Shown: piece by piece, positions 9,881-20,338 of the stretch
How the letters are laid out: each line of letters starts with the position of its first letter
Position numbering within the stretch: the stretch's first letter is position 1
Source of the DNA: Campylobacter concisus
GTDB lineage: Bacteria; Campylobacterota; Campylobacteria; Campylobacterales; Campylobacteraceae
DNA length: 64,000 bases
Direction of reading: 5' to 3'
NCBI RefSeq assembly: GCF_003048835.2
Contig: NZ_CP060705.1
Location: 1,054,001 to 1,118,000, forward strand
Program-made: the position numbers and the translations under genes
Notes under the pieces: generated by a model
Databases searched by the model: none
Told to the model about the DNA's origin: nothing
Seen by the model: only the letters and a program-made list of their open reading frames with translations

Positions 9881-10812
9881 TTTTTGTCCTTTTTATCTAT
9901 ATTTGGCACTGGATTTGTGAAGAAGAACTCGTAAGGATTGTCCTCAAGCCTTTGAAGCGCACCCCTAAACTCACGAAGCGTCTTGTCAAATCCATTTAAA
10001 AAATCGCTAGCCTCTCTAAGCAGCGGAGAGACCGTGTTTCTAAGGTCATACTCGCCGTTTTTTACCTTTTTAGTGACGATATCTTGAAGCGAGCTATATC
10101 CAGTGACAGCCAAATTTACTGATTTAAAGACTGAATTTGCACTGGCGATTAGTGTGTTTAAATTTTTAGCAAGCTCTTTTGTGTCGGTTTTGTTTAAACT
10201 ATCGGTGAAATTTTTTACATTTTTAACGATGCTATCAACCTCGCTTAAACCATTTTCATCGGTTAAAACCTGTGTAAATTTATCGATATTTCTTAGGATT
10301 GACTCGATGTGAGATATATTTTCAGCCGAGAAAAAGCCATCAACCTTATCAAGGGTTTGATTTATCTTTAAAGTGATGTTTTCTGCGTTGTTTCCGAGCT
10401 TTGAAAAAAGGCTCTCTTCAAGCTTTAAAATAGGCTTATCGCCTGGTTTAAAATCCTTTGTGCCTCGGCTTATATTGATACTAGCCACGCCACTAATAGC
10501 CTGAACTTCGATGCTTGCCACGCTATCAGCCTTGATAGGCAGATCCTCTCTTATCTTCATCGTGATGTTTATAAGAGCGTTTTTATCATCGACAAAATTT
10601 ATATCACTGACGCTTCCTGCTGGCACGCCGATAAATTTAACCGTAGAATCCACCTTTAATCCGCTTGGCAGCTCGCTTGTGTGGATGTAATACTCCTTAA
10701 AATCAACTTTTGTGTTATTTTTGCTAGTCATCCACCAGATAAATATCGCAAATGCTGTAAGGCAGGCTATGAAAAACATGCCAACAATGGTGTAAGAATT
10801 TCTATTTTCCAT
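9877..10812 (-). CDS. mlaD: MlaD-like MCE domain protein
   Basis: 311-residue substrate-binding component of an Mla/Mce ABC system moving phospholipids between the membranes. One TM near residues 8-28 (VGMFFIACLTAFAIFIWW), then a single MCE domain at about 38-115 (ELPSGLKVDSTVKFIGVPAGSV ... AISGVASINISRG), then a long helical tail to about 300. MlaD of E. coli is near 180 residues, so the tail is a long version, as common in Campylobacterales. It abuts mlaF without spacing. Confidence 0.88.
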   Translation of the reverse strand: MENRNSYTIVGMFFIACLTAFAIFIWWMTSKNNTKVDFKEYYIHTSELPSGLKVDSTVKFIGVPAGSVSDINFVDDKNALINITMKIREDLPIKADSVASIEVQAISGVASINISRGTKDFKPGDKPILKLEESLFSKLGNNAENITLKINQTLDKVDGFFSAENISHIESILRNIDKFTQVLTDENGLSEVDSIVKNVKNFTDSLNKTDTKELAKNLNTLIASANSVFKSVNLAVTGYSSLQDIVTKKVKNGEYDLRNTVSPLLREASDFLNGFDKTLREFRGALQRLEDNPYEFFFTNPVPNIDKKDKK

Positions 10813-11565
10813 CTATTTTTTCCTCATTTTAAATAGCTCTTCAAGCGGGTTATTTTCAAGATGCTCAAGCTCTTTTATATCTCCCTCAAAGGCTATTTTT
10901 TTGTTATCTATTATCAAAAATCTATCCAAAATATCAAAAATACTATCAGCATCATGAGTCACCATAACAACTGTTACGCCGATGCTATCACGAAGCTCTT
11001 TTATGAGCGCGTCCATCTGGCGCGAGCTAACAGGATCAAGACCACTATTTGGCTCGTCCAAAAATAGCACCCTAGGACTTAGCACCAAGGCTCTTGCAAG
11101 CGCAGCACGCTTTTTCATACCGCCACTTAGCTCGCTTGGATAAAGCATAGAAACTTCTTTTTTAAGCCCAACTTTTTGTATCCAAAACATCGCTATCTCA
11201 TCGATCTGACGCTTGTTAAATTTAGAGTACTCATGCAGTAAAACGCCCACATTATCAAGTATCGTCATCGAGCTATAAAGCGCTCCAAACTGAAACATCG
11301 TCCCACTTTTTAGCTTTATCTCTTGCTGCTCTTTGGGGCTACTTTTCCACATATTGACGCCGTCAAACGTTATATCGCCCTTGCTTGGCTTTTTTAGATA
11401 TATCATCGTCTTCATAAGCGTCGTTTTACCAGTGCCACTGCCACCTAAAAAGCCGTAAATTTCAGCCTCTTTGACGCTCCAGCTCACATTATCGTGCATT
11501 ATCTTATCGCCATAACTTGTAGTTATATTTTTTCCAACTATTATCTCGTTCATATCTTTAGCCAC
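10813..11565 (-). CDS. mlaF: MlaF-like ABC transporter ATP-binding protein
   Basis: 250-residue cytosolic ATPase energising the lipid transporter. Walker A GGSGTGKTT near residues 42-50, signature motif LSGGMKKRAALARAL near 145-160, Walker B VLFLDEPNSGLDP, and switch His in VMVTHD. The GMKKR form of the signature is typical of MlaF/Ttg2A. It overlaps the mlaE stop by 16 bases. Confidence 0.92.
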   Translation of the reverse strand: MAKDMNEIIVGKNITTSYGDKIMHDNVSWSVKEAEIYGFLGGSGTGKTTLMKTMIYLKKPSKGDITFDGVNMWKSSPKEQQEIKLKSGTMFQFGALYSSMTILDNVGVLLHEYSKFNKRQIDEIAMFWIQKVGLKKEVSMLYPSELSGGMKKRAALARALVLSPRVLFLDEPNSGLDPVSSRQMDALIKELRDSIGVTVVMVTHDADSIFDILDRFLIIDNKKIAFEGDIKELEHLENNPLEELFKMRKK

Positions 11566-12656
11566 ATAAAAATTATCGCAAAAAATGCATCAAGCGCGAT
11601 GACCCAAAATATCGCATTTACAACGCTAACGGTTGTCATCGCTCCAAGGCTTTGGGCGTTTTGGCTAACACCAAACCCCCTCATGCAGCCAATGATCGCT
11701 ATTACAGCACCAAAAAACGGAGCCTTTATCATGCCAACAGCAAAGTGCCTAAGCTCGACCATCTCGCGAAATCTATTGAGATAGTCGCTAAAGCTGATAT
11801 CAAGTATCGTTTGACAAATGATCATCTGCCCTAAAATGCTTATGCCGTCAGCTATAAAGATGATGACAGGCACGCAAAGCACCATGGCGATGATGCGCGG
11901 CAGCACCAAGAAGTTAAAGGGCTCAAAGCCCATCGTCTTCATCGCGTCTATCTCCTCAGTTAGCTTCATAGCACCAATTTGTGCAGTAAAGCTGGAGGCC
12001 GACCTGCCTGCCACGACGATAGCAGCGATGAGCGGTGCCACCTCTCTAAGCGTTAGCATGCCCATGATCTCTACTATAAATATACTTGCCCCAAAGCTTG
12101 CAAGCATCGCACTACCAAGATATGCAAGCACGACGCCTATCAAAAAAGCGGTGAGCGAGACGATGAAAACGGCATTTACGCCACCATCTTTTATGTAGTT
12201 GCTAAATTCTCTAAACCTTAAATTTGCAGGATTAAGGAAAATTTTGACGCTTTTTATCAAAAACTCACCCAAAAACGAGCCAAACTCAACTAAATTTACA
12301 AAACCTTCACAAATTTTCTCTCCCAAGCGTGAGAAAAAATTTAGGCTATTGTGCGGTGGCATATATCTAAAGTCGATCTTCTCGTCATTTAGCAGTTCGC
12401 TCATCGCCTTTATCTTCTCATCACTTGTAACGATCTCAAATTTCTTGCCATTTAGCGTGTTTTTTAAAAGGATCAAAACAGCGTAATCAATGCTCTTTAG
12501 CTCGCTAAAGTCAAATTTAACATTGCCGTTAAGCTTTTGGATTTTTTTAAAAATGCTTTGTAAATTTTTTGCGTCTTTATAGCTAAACTCACCTGCAAAT
12601 TTTATGGTCGCAGTGCCGTTTGCTTCGGTAAAAACGATGTCATTTCTCTTTTGCAA
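11550..12656 (-). CDS. mlaE: MlaE-like permease with N-terminal STAS-like domain
   Basis: 368-residue permease of the Mla-type transporter. Residues 1-95 look like a STAS domain (IKFAGEFSYKDAKNLQSIF, VKFDFSELKSIDYAVLILL), the role played by separate MlaB in E. coli. About 125-368 is the MlaE membrane domain, with EIDAMKTMGFEPFNFLVLPR typical of the family. Translation starts from TTG at 12656 preceded by AAAGGAA. First gene of the operon; the 79-base spacer to tgt holds divergent AT-rich promoters. Confidence 0.9.
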   Translation of the reverse strand: MQKRNDIVFTEANGTATIKFAGEFSYKDAKNLQSIFKKIQKLNGNVKFDFSELKSIDYAVLILLKNTLNGKKFEIVTSDEKIKAMSELLNDEKIDFRYMPPHNSLNFFSRLGEKICEGFVNLVEFGSFLGEFLIKSVKIFLNPANLRFREFSNYIKDGGVNAVFIVSLTAFLIGVVLAYLGSAMLASFGASIFIVEIMGMLTLREVAPLIAAIVVAGRSASSFTAQIGAMKLTEEIDAMKTMGFEPFNFLVLPRIIAMVLCVPVIIFIADGISILGQMIICQTILDISFSDYLNRFREMVELRHFAVGMIKAPFFGAVIAIIGCMRGFGVSQNAQSLGAMTTVSVVNAIFWVIALDAFFAIIFMWLKI

Positions 12657-12735
12657 AAAGTTCCTTTGCCTTAAAATTTCTGGATTATATTATAAATTTT
12701 GTTAAAATAAAAAATCAAAAATTTTAAGGACTTGG

Positions 12736-13866
12736 ATGAAATTTGAAGTTATAAAAAAAGATGGTAACGCAAGGCGCGGCGTCCTAACAACCGCTCACAG
12801 CGTGATACAAACGCCAGTTTTCATGCCAGTTGGCACTGTTGGCGCAGTTAAAAGCCTAGACGCCTTTGATATGAGTGAAATTTTAGACGCAAAGATAATT
12901 TTAGCAAACACCTACCACATGTATCTGCGCCCTGGTAGCAAGGTCGTGCGTGAGTTTGGCGGACTTCATGGATTTTCTAAATTTGATCGCTCGTTTTTAA
13001 CTGATAGCGGCGGATTTCAGGCATTTTCGCTTAGGTCAAACACCAAAAACGACGATGGCGGGATAAAATTTAAAAGCCACATCGACGGCAGCACGCACTA
13101 CTTCACGCCAAGATCCGTCCTTGACACGCAGTATGAGCTTGGCAGCGACATCATGATGATACTTGATGATTTGGTTGCCTTGCCAGCTGAGCCAAAAAGG
13201 ATAGATCTCAGCATAAAACGAACGATAAAATGGGCAAAAGAGGCGATTGATTATCACAAATTTATGCAAAGCAAGGGCGTTGGCTTGCAGCAAAATATCT
13301 TTGGTATCGTTCAAGGCGGCACCGACTATGAGGCACGTAAATTTTGCGCCGAGGCACTAACTGAAATGCCATTTGACGGCCTTGCCATCGGCGGTCTTAG
13401 TGTTGGCGAGAGCAACGAGGCGATGTATGACACTGTTGAGGCGGTTATGCCATTTATGGATGAGCTTAGACCTCGCTATCTAATGGGCGTTGGCACGCCT
13501 GAAGACTTGGTCGAAAACGTGGAGCGAGGGGTCGATATGTTTGACTGCGTGATGCCAACAAGAAATGCAAGAAACGGCACGCTTTTTACTAGCTTTGGCA
13601 AGATAAATATAAAATCAGCCAAATTTATAAACGACCACGCACCGATCGATCCAGCCTGCCAGTGCTACACCTGCAAGCGCTACTCAAGAGGCTATCTAAA
13701 CCACCTTTTTAAGGCTAGAGAGCTCACGTTTTTTAGACTAGCAAGCCTTCATAACCTACACTACTATCTAAATTTGATGAAAGAGATGAGAGAGGCGATA
13801 GAGGCTGGCGAATTTGCTAAATTTAAGCGAAATTTCTACGCAAAAAGGAGCACATATGAGCTATAA
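12736..13866 (+). CDS. tgt: tRNA-guanine transglycosylase (queuine/preQ1)
   Basis: 376-residue enzyme that exchanges guanine 34 of GU(N) tRNAs for preQ1. Catalytic region [11 protein letters not shown], second aspartate region [14 protein letters not shown], and zinc ligands [17 protein letters not shown] near the C-terminus are all present and the length is normal. AAGGA precedes the ATG. The 3' end overlaps the CorA-like gene by 11 bases. Confidence 0.97.
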   Translation: MKFEVIKKDGNARRGVLTTAHSVIQTPVFMPVGTVGAVKSLDAFDMSEILDAKIILANTYHMYLRPGSKVVREFGGLHGFSKFDRSFLTDSGGFQAFSLRSNTKNDDGGIKFKSHIDGSTHYFTPRSVLDTQYELGSDIMMILDDLVALPAEPKRIDLSIKRTIKWAKEAIDYHKFMQSKGVGLQQNIFGIVQGGTDYEARKFCAEALTEMPFDGLAIGGLSVGESNEAMYDTVEAVMPFMDELRPRYLMGVGTPEDLVENVERGVDMFDCVMPTRNARNGTLFTSFGKINIKSAKFINDHAPIDPACQCYTCKRYSRGYLNHLFKARELTFFRLASLHNLHYYLNLMKEMREAIEAGEFAKFKRNFYAKRSTYEL

Positions 13867-14554
13867 AAACGCACTTAGCGGATATTTTTATGGAGATGAG
13901 TTTGACTACATAACACTCATCTCATTATCGCAAAAGCAAGTTTTTAAATTTTTATTTAAAGATGGCAAAATTTACAAAGAAGATCTTGAGCATGAATGCG
14001 ACAAAAGCACATTTGAAGCAGCTATTAAGGGGATTTGTAACGAATATGCAAATAAAATTTTAGAGCATCAAGACGAGCTAAATGAATATGAGAAAATTTA
14101 TGCTAGTCAGAGAAATCTTGAGAAATTTATAAAAAGGCACCACTTTTTAAAGTATGAGATCAGAAAATTTCAAAATAGCATCTCACACTTTTACGAAGCA
14201 CTTGCGATCTGTCAAAGCGAACAACAAGGGCTTAAAAAAGAGCTTAAAAATAGCATCCACGAAGCAAGCGTCTTTAAAACCATAGCCAACGAATACGCCT
14301 ATAGGGTCGATGACATCTACTTATTTATACAAAGTGACAAAAACGACAAGATAAATAGAAATATCTACCTTTTGACGCTGCTTTCGGTGCTATTTTTACC
14401 ACTAAATTTTATCACTGGCTTTTTTGGCATGAATACAAACGGCATGTTTTTAAACTCATTTAAAGATGGCACGTTGATAGTCTTTGCCTTTATAGCGATG
14501 CTTTGCGTGCTATTTTTTATATTTTATTACAGATCAAATAAGGATATTAGTTAA
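13856..14554 (+). CDS. CorA-like divalent cation transporter
   Basis: 232-residue membrane protein with a helical N-terminal part and, at the C-terminus, two TM segments joined by the CorA signature GMN ([15 protein letters not shown]), followed by [19 protein letters not shown]. Shorter than classical CorA (about 316), as seen in ZntB/CorA-like short forms. Start ATG 13856 has AAAAGGAG just upstream and overlaps the tgt end; a longer frame from 13814 has no such site. Mg2+, Co2+ or Zn2+ could be the substrate. Confidence 0.85.
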   Translation: MSYKNALSGYFYGDEFDYITLISLSQKQVFKFLFKDGKIYKEDLEHECDKSTFEAAIKGICNEYANKILEHQDELNEYEKIYASQRNLEKFIKRHHFLKYEIRKFQNSISHFYEALAICQSEQQGLKKELKNSIHEASVFKTIANEYAYRVDDIYLFIQSDKNDKINRNIYLLTLLSVLFLPLNFITGFFGMNTNGMFLNSFKDGTLIVFAFIAMLCVLFFIFYYRSNKDIS

Positions 14555-14565
14555 ATTTATTTATG

Positions 14566-14592
14566 CTTGGCAAGTTGATCCAACCTACCAAG
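14566..14592. terminator. Nested hairpin between convergent corA-like and clpB genes
   Basis: Symmetric nested stem CTTGG-CAA-GTTG-ATC-CAAC-CTA-CCAAG fills the 49-base gap between two convergent genes. There is no clear U-run, so it is only a candidate bidirectional terminator. Confidence 0.4.
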
Positions 14593-14603
14593 TAAATTTG
14601 AAG

Positions 14604-17177
14604 TTATTTTTTCTTAATGATGATCTTCTCGCCATCGCTATCAATGGTGATCTCATCGCCACTTTCAAGCTCATCTTTTAAGATCATATCAGCGATCTTG
14701 TCTTCAACTAGCTCATAAAGTGCTCTTCTTAGCGGTCTTGCACCATAGACTATGTCAAAGCCAGCTTTTGCAATAAATTTCTTAGCCTCTTCGCTTAAAA
14801 CTGCCTTGATACCGCGGTTGTGAAGAGTTTTTTCAAGCTCTTTAAACATGATCTCTACGATAGATATCAAGCCTTGCTCATTTAGAGGATTAAAGATGAT
14901 GGTATCATCAAGCCTATTTAAAAACTCAGGTTTAAAGTAGTTTTTAAGCTCGTTTTTAACAGCTACATCGCGGTCTTCGCCCTTTAGCTCCATTATGAAA
15001 TTTGAAGCGATGTTTGAAGTTAAAATGATGATAGTATTTTTAAAATCAACCGTTACGCCCTTGTTATCAGTCGCGCGTCCATCATCAAGTATGCCAAGAA
15101 GTATGTTAAATACGTCCTTGTGAGCCTTTTCAACCTCGTCAAAAAGTATGACTGAGTATGGTCTTCTGCGAACTGCCTCTGTTAGCTGACCGCCCTCATC
15201 GTAGCCTACATATCCTGGAGGCGCACCAAGTAGCCTGCTCACGCTGTGTTTTTCCATATATTCGCTCATATCAAAGCGGATAAGCGCCTTCTCATCGTCA
15301 AACAAGAATTTAGCCAAAGCCTTAGCAGACTGAGTTTTGCCAACGCCTGTTGGTCCAAGAAATAAAAACGAACCAATCGGCCTTTGACCTTCATTTAGTC
15401 CAGCTTTGTTTCTCTTAACAGCACGTGCAAGTGCGTGTAGTGCGTCATCTTGACCGACAACACTCTCTCTTAGATGCTCTTCGATGCGCAGATATTTCTC
15501 TTTTTCGCTTGTTAACATCTTTTTAACTGAAATTCCAGTCCATTTGCTCAAAATTTCAGCCACAAGCTCTTCATCGACTTGATTTTTAAGAAGTACGCCC
15601 TCTTTTTTCATGTACTCCCATTTTTCTTCAAGCTCGTGTTTGTGCTTTTTGGCGTCTGCTATCTTGCCGTATTCTATCTCGGCAGCCTTTTGAAGATCGC
15701 CATTTCTTTTTGCTATCTCAGCTTGTGATTTTAAGCTATCGATCTCTTTTGTTGCTTTTGAAATTCCGCCAAAAACGGCCTTTTCGTTTTCAAATTTAGT
15801 ATCAAGCGCTAGCTTTTTCTCATTTAGATCAGCTATCTCTTTTTCGATCTCGCCAAGTCTTTCTTTGTTTTTATCCGCATCCTCCATCTTTAGAGCTTCT
15901 TTTTCTACTTGAAGCGTTACGACCTCGCGTTTTATCTTTGAAAGCTCGTATGGTTCGCTCTCTATTTGCATCTTAAGCTCAGCTGCTGCCTCGTCAATAA
16001 GGTCGATCGCTTTATCCGGCAAAAAGCGGTTTGCGATGTAGCGGTCGCTTAGCCTTGCTGCGGCAACTAGCGCGCTATCAGTTATGGTGATGCCGTGATG
16101 AACTTCAAGACGCTCTTTTATACCACGTAAAATTTGAAGTGCCTCATTTACGCTTGGCTCTTTGACGTCTATTGGTTGAAAACGTCTTTGAAGCGCTGCA
16201 TCTTTTTCAAAGTATTTTCTATACTCTTTTAATGTTGTCGCACCAACAGCGTGAAGCTCGCCACGCGCAAGAGCTGGTTTTAGGATATTTGCAGCATCCA
16301 TTCCACCCTCGCTCGCACCAGCTCCAACGATGGTGTGAATTTCATCTATAAAAAGTATGATATTGCCAGCTTTTTTGACCTCGTCGATGACGGCTTTTAA
16401 CCTATCTTCAAACTCGCCTCTATACTTTGCTCCAGCTACAACTGCGCTCATATCAAGCGCGATGACACGCTTGTTTGCAAGGCTTGTTGGCACATCGCGA
16501 GCCACTATCTTTTGAGCTAGCCCCTCAACGATAGCTGTTTTACCAACGCCTGGCTCACCAAGCAAGATAGGGTTATTTTTGCTCTTTCTTATTAAAATTT
16601 GCATCATTCTAGTGATCTCTTCATCACGTCCGATGACTGGATCAAGCTCTTTATTTAGGGCTTTTTGTGTTAGATCGATACCAAATTTCTCTAAGCTATC
16701 AAGAGTATCATCGCCAGTTTGGCTATCTATCTTTTTACCACCTCTTATGCTCTCAAGATTCTTTTTGATCTCTAAGATGTCGCAAAATTTGCTTAAAATT
16801 TGTTTGATCTCACTAAGCTCAAGAGCCGAGATGATCCAAGTATCAACAGCTATGTAGCTATCGCCCATGCTTACCATTAAAGCTTTTGCATTTTCAAGCG
16901 AATTTATAAGCTCTCTTGAAACTGAAACGTTATCTTTTGTGACGTTTGAGCTGCTTGGGAGTGACGAGATCTTGCTTTTTATCTCAAGCTCGACTGCGTC
17001 TTTGCTTATATTCATCTTATTAAATACTTGATTTAAAATAGAATTGCTATCAGCGAGCAAAGCCCAAAAGACGTGAAGTGGCACAACTTGTGGATTTTTA
17101 GAAAAGATCGCTAAGCTAACGCCTTTTTCAAGTGTCTCTTGCATCTGCGCTGTTAAATTTTCTGTTATGTCAGCCAT
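14604..17177 (-). CDS. clpB: ClpB disaggregase
   Basis: 857-residue Hsp100 chaperone that rescues aggregated proteins with DnaK. N-domain (1-140), first AAA module with Walker A GEPGVGKT near 207-214 and Walker B ILFIDEIH, coiled-coil middle domain (about 400-520), second AAA module with Walker A GPTGVGKT near 607-614, Walker [11 protein letters not shown]. No IGF/IGL ClpP loop was noticed, as expected for ClpB. The start has AAGGAG 5 bases upstream and a consensus promoter with a HAIR-like operator. Confidence 0.98.
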   Translation of the reverse strand: MADITENLTAQMQETLEKGVSLAIFSKNPQVVPLHVFWALLADSNSILNQVFNKMNISKDAVELEIKSKISSLPSSSNVTKDNVSVSRELINSLENAKALMVSMGDSYIAVDTWIISALELSEIKQILSKFCDILEIKKNLESIRGGKKIDSQTGDDTLDSLEKFGIDLTQKALNKELDPVIGRDEEITRMMQILIRKSKNNPILLGEPGVGKTAIVEGLAQKIVARDVPTSLANKRVIALDMSAVVAGAKYRGEFEDRLKAVIDEVKKAGNIILFIDEIHTIVGAGASEGGMDAANILKPALARGELHAVGATTLKEYRKYFEKDAALQRRFQPIDVKEPSVNEALQILRGIKERLEVHHGITITDSALVAAARLSDRYIANRFLPDKAIDLIDEAAAELKMQIESEPYELSKIKREVVTLQVEKEALKMEDADKNKERLGEIEKEIADLNEKKLALDTKFENEKAVFGGISKATKEIDSLKSQAEIAKRNGDLQKAAEIEYGKIADAKKHKHELEEKWEYMKKEGVLLKNQVDEELVAEILSKWTGISVKKMLTSEKEKYLRIEEHLRESVVGQDDALHALARAVKRNKAGLNEGQRPIGSFLFLGPTGVGKTQSAKALAKFLFDDEKALIRFDMSEYMEKHSVSRLLGAPPGYVGYDEGGQLTEAVRRRPYSVILFDEVEKAHKDVFNILLGILDDGRATDNKGVTVDFKNTIIILTSNIASNFIMELKGEDRDVAVKNELKNYFKPEFLNRLDDTIIFNPLNEQGLISIVEIMFKELEKTLHNRGIKAVLSEEAKKFIAKAGFDIVYGARPLRRALYELVEDKIADMILKDELESGDEITIDSDGEKIIIKKK

Positions 17178-17209
17178 TAAAGCTCCTTAAGTTATTTTAT
17201 AATGACGGC

Positions 17210-17239
17210 ATTATATAACTTTAGTCTTATATTGTCAAG
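17210..17239 (-). promoter_or_regulatory. clpB sigma-70 promoter overlapped by HAIR-like HspR box
   Basis: Minus strand TTGACA (17238-17233), 17-base spacer, TATAAT (17215-17210): a perfect consensus promoter, which is unusual where Campylobacter promoters mostly lack a -35. Over it lies CTTGACA-N7-ACTAAAG (17239-17219), matching the HAIR consensus CTTGAGT-N7-ACTCAAG at 11 of 14 positions. HspR control of clpB is known in relatives; binding here is inferred. Confidence 0.72.
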
Positions 17240-17396
17240 TATTTTTATAGCATTTGTCACTCTTTTTATATAATTGCTAAAATTTGCTGTTATAAATTTG
17301 TGTTAAAAATAGACAAAAGCTAAAAATATAAGGTTAAATTTATGCTTTTTTTAGCCAAATGTTAATAAAATTGAGCCAAAAAATATAGGAGATATT

Positions 17397-18704
17397 TTGA
17401 ATAAATTTACTAGATCTTTTGCGCTAAAAATAACAGGCGCCATACTCATCTCAAGCGTAGCAGTAAATGCACTTTTTGCTAAAACTGAAGATGAGGCGAG
17501 TGCGAAACTTGAAGCACTTTCAAAACTTACAAAAACCATCTCAACTGTTGAAAAATACTACGTTGATGACATTAAATTTAAAGAGATAATCGACAAAGCC
17601 ATCGCTGGTTTGATGCAAAATTTAGATGCTCACTCGAGCTTTTTAAATGAAAAAGCATATAAAGATATGCAGGTGCAAACAAGCGGAGAATTTGGCGGAC
17701 TTGGCATAACAGTTGGCATGAAAGATAGCGCACTAACCGTTATCTCGCCTATCGAGGACACTCCAGCTGATAAAGCAGGCATAAAAGCAGGCGATATTAT
17801 ACTAAGAATCGATGGCAACTCGACTATCGGCACAACGATAGATGAAGCCGTAAATAAAATGCGCGGTAAACCAAAAACCCCGATAACAATTACTATTTTG
17901 AGAAAAGGCGAGCAAAAGCCATTTGACGTAAAGATCATAAGAGATCTTATAAAAGTTGAGTCTGTCTATGCAAAAATGATAGAAAATGAAAACATCCTTT
18001 ATATACGCGTCACAAATTTCGACAAAAACGTCGTCACAAAGGTCAAAGATGCTATCAAAGAGCATCCAAAAGCAAATGGCATCATACTTGATCTTAGAAA
18101 CAACCCTGGCGGTCTTTTAAATCAAGCTGTCGATCTAGTGGATCTTTTCGTAGATAACGGCATCATCGTATCTCAAAAGGGTCGTGATGCATCTGAAAAT
18201 GTAGAGTATAAAGCAAGCGCTAGCAAAACTCTCTCAAAACTCCCGCTAGTTGTCCTTGTAAATGGCGGAAGCGCAAGTGCTAGCGAGATCGTCAGTGGCT
18301 CACTGCAAGATCATAAGCGTGCGGTGATAATTGGCGAAAACACATTTGGCAAAGGCAGCGTTCAGGTGATCTTACCAATAGACGACACTGAAGCGCTAAG
18401 ACTAACCATTGCAAGATACTACTTGCCAAGCGGCAGAACTATCCAAGCAGTTGGCGTCACGCCTGATGTAGTCGTGCATCCTGGCAAAGTGCCACAAAGC
18501 GATGATAGTGCATTTAACATCAAAGAGAGCGAACTAAAAGCACATCTAAAGAGCGAACTAAACAAGATAAATCCAACAAGTGAAGGCAATAAAACTGAAG
18601 CAAAAGATGATAAAAACATAATCACACAGAAAAAAGTTGATGAGGATATTCAGTTAAAAACAGCGATTGATACGATCAAAATTTTAAAGATAAAACAACA
18701 ATAA
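17397..18704 (+). CDS. S41 carboxy-terminal processing protease (CtpA/Prc type)
   Basis: 435-residue secreted serine protease with an N-terminal signal segment ([19 protein letters not shown], about 10-28), PDZ domain (about 93-175, with GLGITVG and [14 protein letters not shown]) and S41 catalytic domain. The Ser-Lys dyad is Ser294 in GGSASASEI and Lys319 in FGKGSVQ, 25 residues apart as in Prc. Start codon is TTG 17397 after TAGGAGA. It acts in the periplasm on envelope proteins. Followed at 16 bases by purC. Confidence 0.93.
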   Translation: MNKFTRSFALKITGAILISSVAVNALFAKTEDEASAKLEALSKLTKTISTVEKYYVDDIKFKEIIDKAIAGLMQNLDAHSSFLNEKAYKDMQVQTSGEFGGLGITVGMKDSALTVISPIEDTPADKAGIKAGDIILRIDGNSTIGTTIDEAVNKMRGKPKTPITITILRKGEQKPFDVKIIRDLIKVESVYAKMIENENILYIRVTNFDKNVVTKVKDAIKEHPKANGIILDLRNNPGGLLNQAVDLVDLFVDNGIIVSQKGRDASENVEYKASASKTLSKLPLVVLVNGGSASASEIVSGSLQDHKRAVIIGENTFGKGSVQVILPIDDTEALRLTIARYYLPSGRTIQAVGVTPDVVVHPGKVPQSDDSAFNIKESELKAHLKSELNKINPTSEGNKTEAKDDKNIITQKKVDEDIQLKTAIDTIKILKIKQQ

Positions 18705-18720
18705 TTTAAAGGAGAACAAC

Positions 18721-19431
18721 ATGCAAAAAAGAGAGCTTATCTACGAGGGAAAAGGCAAGAAAATGTACGCCACAGACGATCCAAATCTACTTGTGGCTGA
18801 ATTTAAAGACGATTTAACAGCATTTGACGCTCAAAAAAGAGGCAACGAAGCTGGCAAAGGCGCACTAAATAACAAAATCTCTACTCAGCTTTTTAAACTG
18901 CTAGAGAGCAAAGGTATCGTGACTGACCTAGTTGAAACGATCAGCGACACCGAGCAAGTGGTCAAAAAATGCGAGATCATACCTCTTGAAGTTGTTGTGA
19001 GAAATATCGCAACTGGCTCACTTAGCAAAAGGCTTGGCATAAAAGAAGGCACAGTTCTACCTTTTACACTTGTTGAGTTCTACTACAAAAACGACGATTT
19101 GCACGATCCACTAGTTACTGACGAGCACTGCATCATCATGGGTCTAGTAAAAAGCGAAAAAGATCTTCAAACTCTAAGACACACAGCAAGAGAGATCAAC
19201 TCTATCTTATTTAAATTCTTTGCAGAGAGAAATTTAAAACTAGTTGATTTCAAAGTTGAATTTGGTATCGACAAAGATGGCAACATCATCTTAGCTGACG
19301 AGATAAGCCCTGATAGCTGCAGATTTTGGGATGCAACAACAAATGAAAAACTTGATAAAGATAGATTTAGACAAGACCTTGGTAGCGTAAAAGTAGCTTA
19401 CGAAGAAGTTTTAAGAAGAATTCTTTCTTAA
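18721..19431 (+). CDS. purC: SAICAR synthase
   Basis: 236-residue enzyme of purine synthesis joining CAIR and aspartate with ATP. Family features: [20 protein letters not shown] at the start, [15 protein letters not shown], and [20 protein letters not shown] lies before the ATG. First of a purC-purS-purQ run. Confidence 0.97.
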   Translation: MQKRELIYEGKGKKMYATDDPNLLVAEFKDDLTAFDAQKRGNEAGKGALNNKISTQLFKLLESKGIVTDLVETISDTEQVVKKCEIIPLEVVVRNIATGSLSKRLGIKEGTVLPFTLVEFYYKNDDLHDPLVTDEHCIIMGLVKSEKDLQTLRHTAREINSILFKFFAERNLKLVDFKVEFGIDKDGNIILADEISPDSCRFWDATTNEKLDKDRFRQDLGSVKVAYEEVLRRILS

Positions 19432-19439
19432 GGACAAAG

Positions 19440-19676
19440 ATGAAAGCTGTCGTAAATATAGCATTAAGAAGTGGGGTCTTAGACCCTGCTGGTAAGGCAG
19501 TGGAGCACGCGCTAAATTCGCTTGGATTTAGCGGTGTTTCAAATGTCAGGATAGGCAAACAAATCGTTTTAGACATCGACGAGAGCGATAAAAACAAAGC
19601 AAAAGAGCAGCTAAAAGTGATGTGTGAAGAGCTTCTAGCAAACACCGTCATCGAAGACTACGAGATCGTGCTATGA
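19440..19676 (+). CDS. purS: FGAM synthase subunit PurS
   Basis: 78-residue small subunit of the three-part phosphoribosylformylglycinamidine synthase (PurLQS). Typical pattern: VVNIALRSGVLDPAGKAVEHAL, then GVSNVRIGKQI. Sits between purC (8-base gap) and purQ (4-base overlap). Confidence 0.95.
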   Translation: MKAVVNIALRSGVLDPAGKAVEHALNSLGFSGVSNVRIGKQIVLDIDESDKNKAKEQLKVMCEELLANTVIEDYEIVL

Positions 19677-20338
19677 AAGTAGCGATCATACTTTTTCCCG
19701 GCACAAACTGCGAAGAAGACACAGCTCACGCTTTTAAACTACTTGGCTGCCAAACGCAGATCATCTGGCACAAAGAAGATAAGATCGATGCTGATCTAGT
19801 CGTTTTGCCTGGTGGTTTTAGCTACGGCGACTACTTAAGAACGGCTGCGATAGCTAAATTTAGCCCAGCTATGCAGGCTGTAAAAGAGCATGCGAAAAAA
19901 GGTGGCTACATATTAGGAATTTGCAATGGCTTTCAGATGCTTCTAGAGCTTGGACTTTTAAAAGGTGCGATGAGAAGAAATGAAAATTTAAATTTCGTCT
20001 CAAAATATCACCATCTAAAAGTGATCTCAAATAACAATAAATTCCTAGCAAATTTAGCCAAAAACGAAGTAGTAAATATCCCTATCGCTCACGGCGAGGG
20101 CAACTACTATACCGACGAAGATACACTAAAAAGCCTATATGATAACGAGCAAGTCCTGCTAAAGTACTGTGACAGCCACGGCAATGAGATAAATCCAAAT
20201 GGCTCAGTTGATAGCATAGCTGGGATTTGCGATGAGAGTAAGAGGATTTTTGGTCTTATGCCTCACCCAGAGCGTGCTTGCGAGAAAATTTTAGGCACAG
20301 ATGATGGCATGAAGATGTTAAAAGGGCTAGTTTGGTAA
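19673..20338 (+). CDS. purQ: FGAM synthase glutaminase subunit PurQ
   Basis: 221-residue class I glutamine amidotransferase that feeds ammonia to PurL. Nucleophile Cys84 in GICNGFQML and the His/Glu of MPHPERACE near the C-terminus complete the triad. Overlaps purS (4 bases) and the next gene (7 bases). No purL is in the window. Confidence 0.96.
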   Translation: MKVAIILFPGTNCEEDTAHAFKLLGCQTQIIWHKEDKIDADLVVLPGGFSYGDYLRTAAIAKFSPAMQAVKEHAKKGGYILGICNGFQMLLELGLLKGAMRRNENLNFVSKYHHLKVISNNNKFLANLAKNEVVNIPIAHGEGNYYTDEDTLKSLYDNEQVLLKYCDSHGNEINPNGSVDSIAGICDESKRIFGLMPHPERACEKILGTDDGMKMLKGLVW

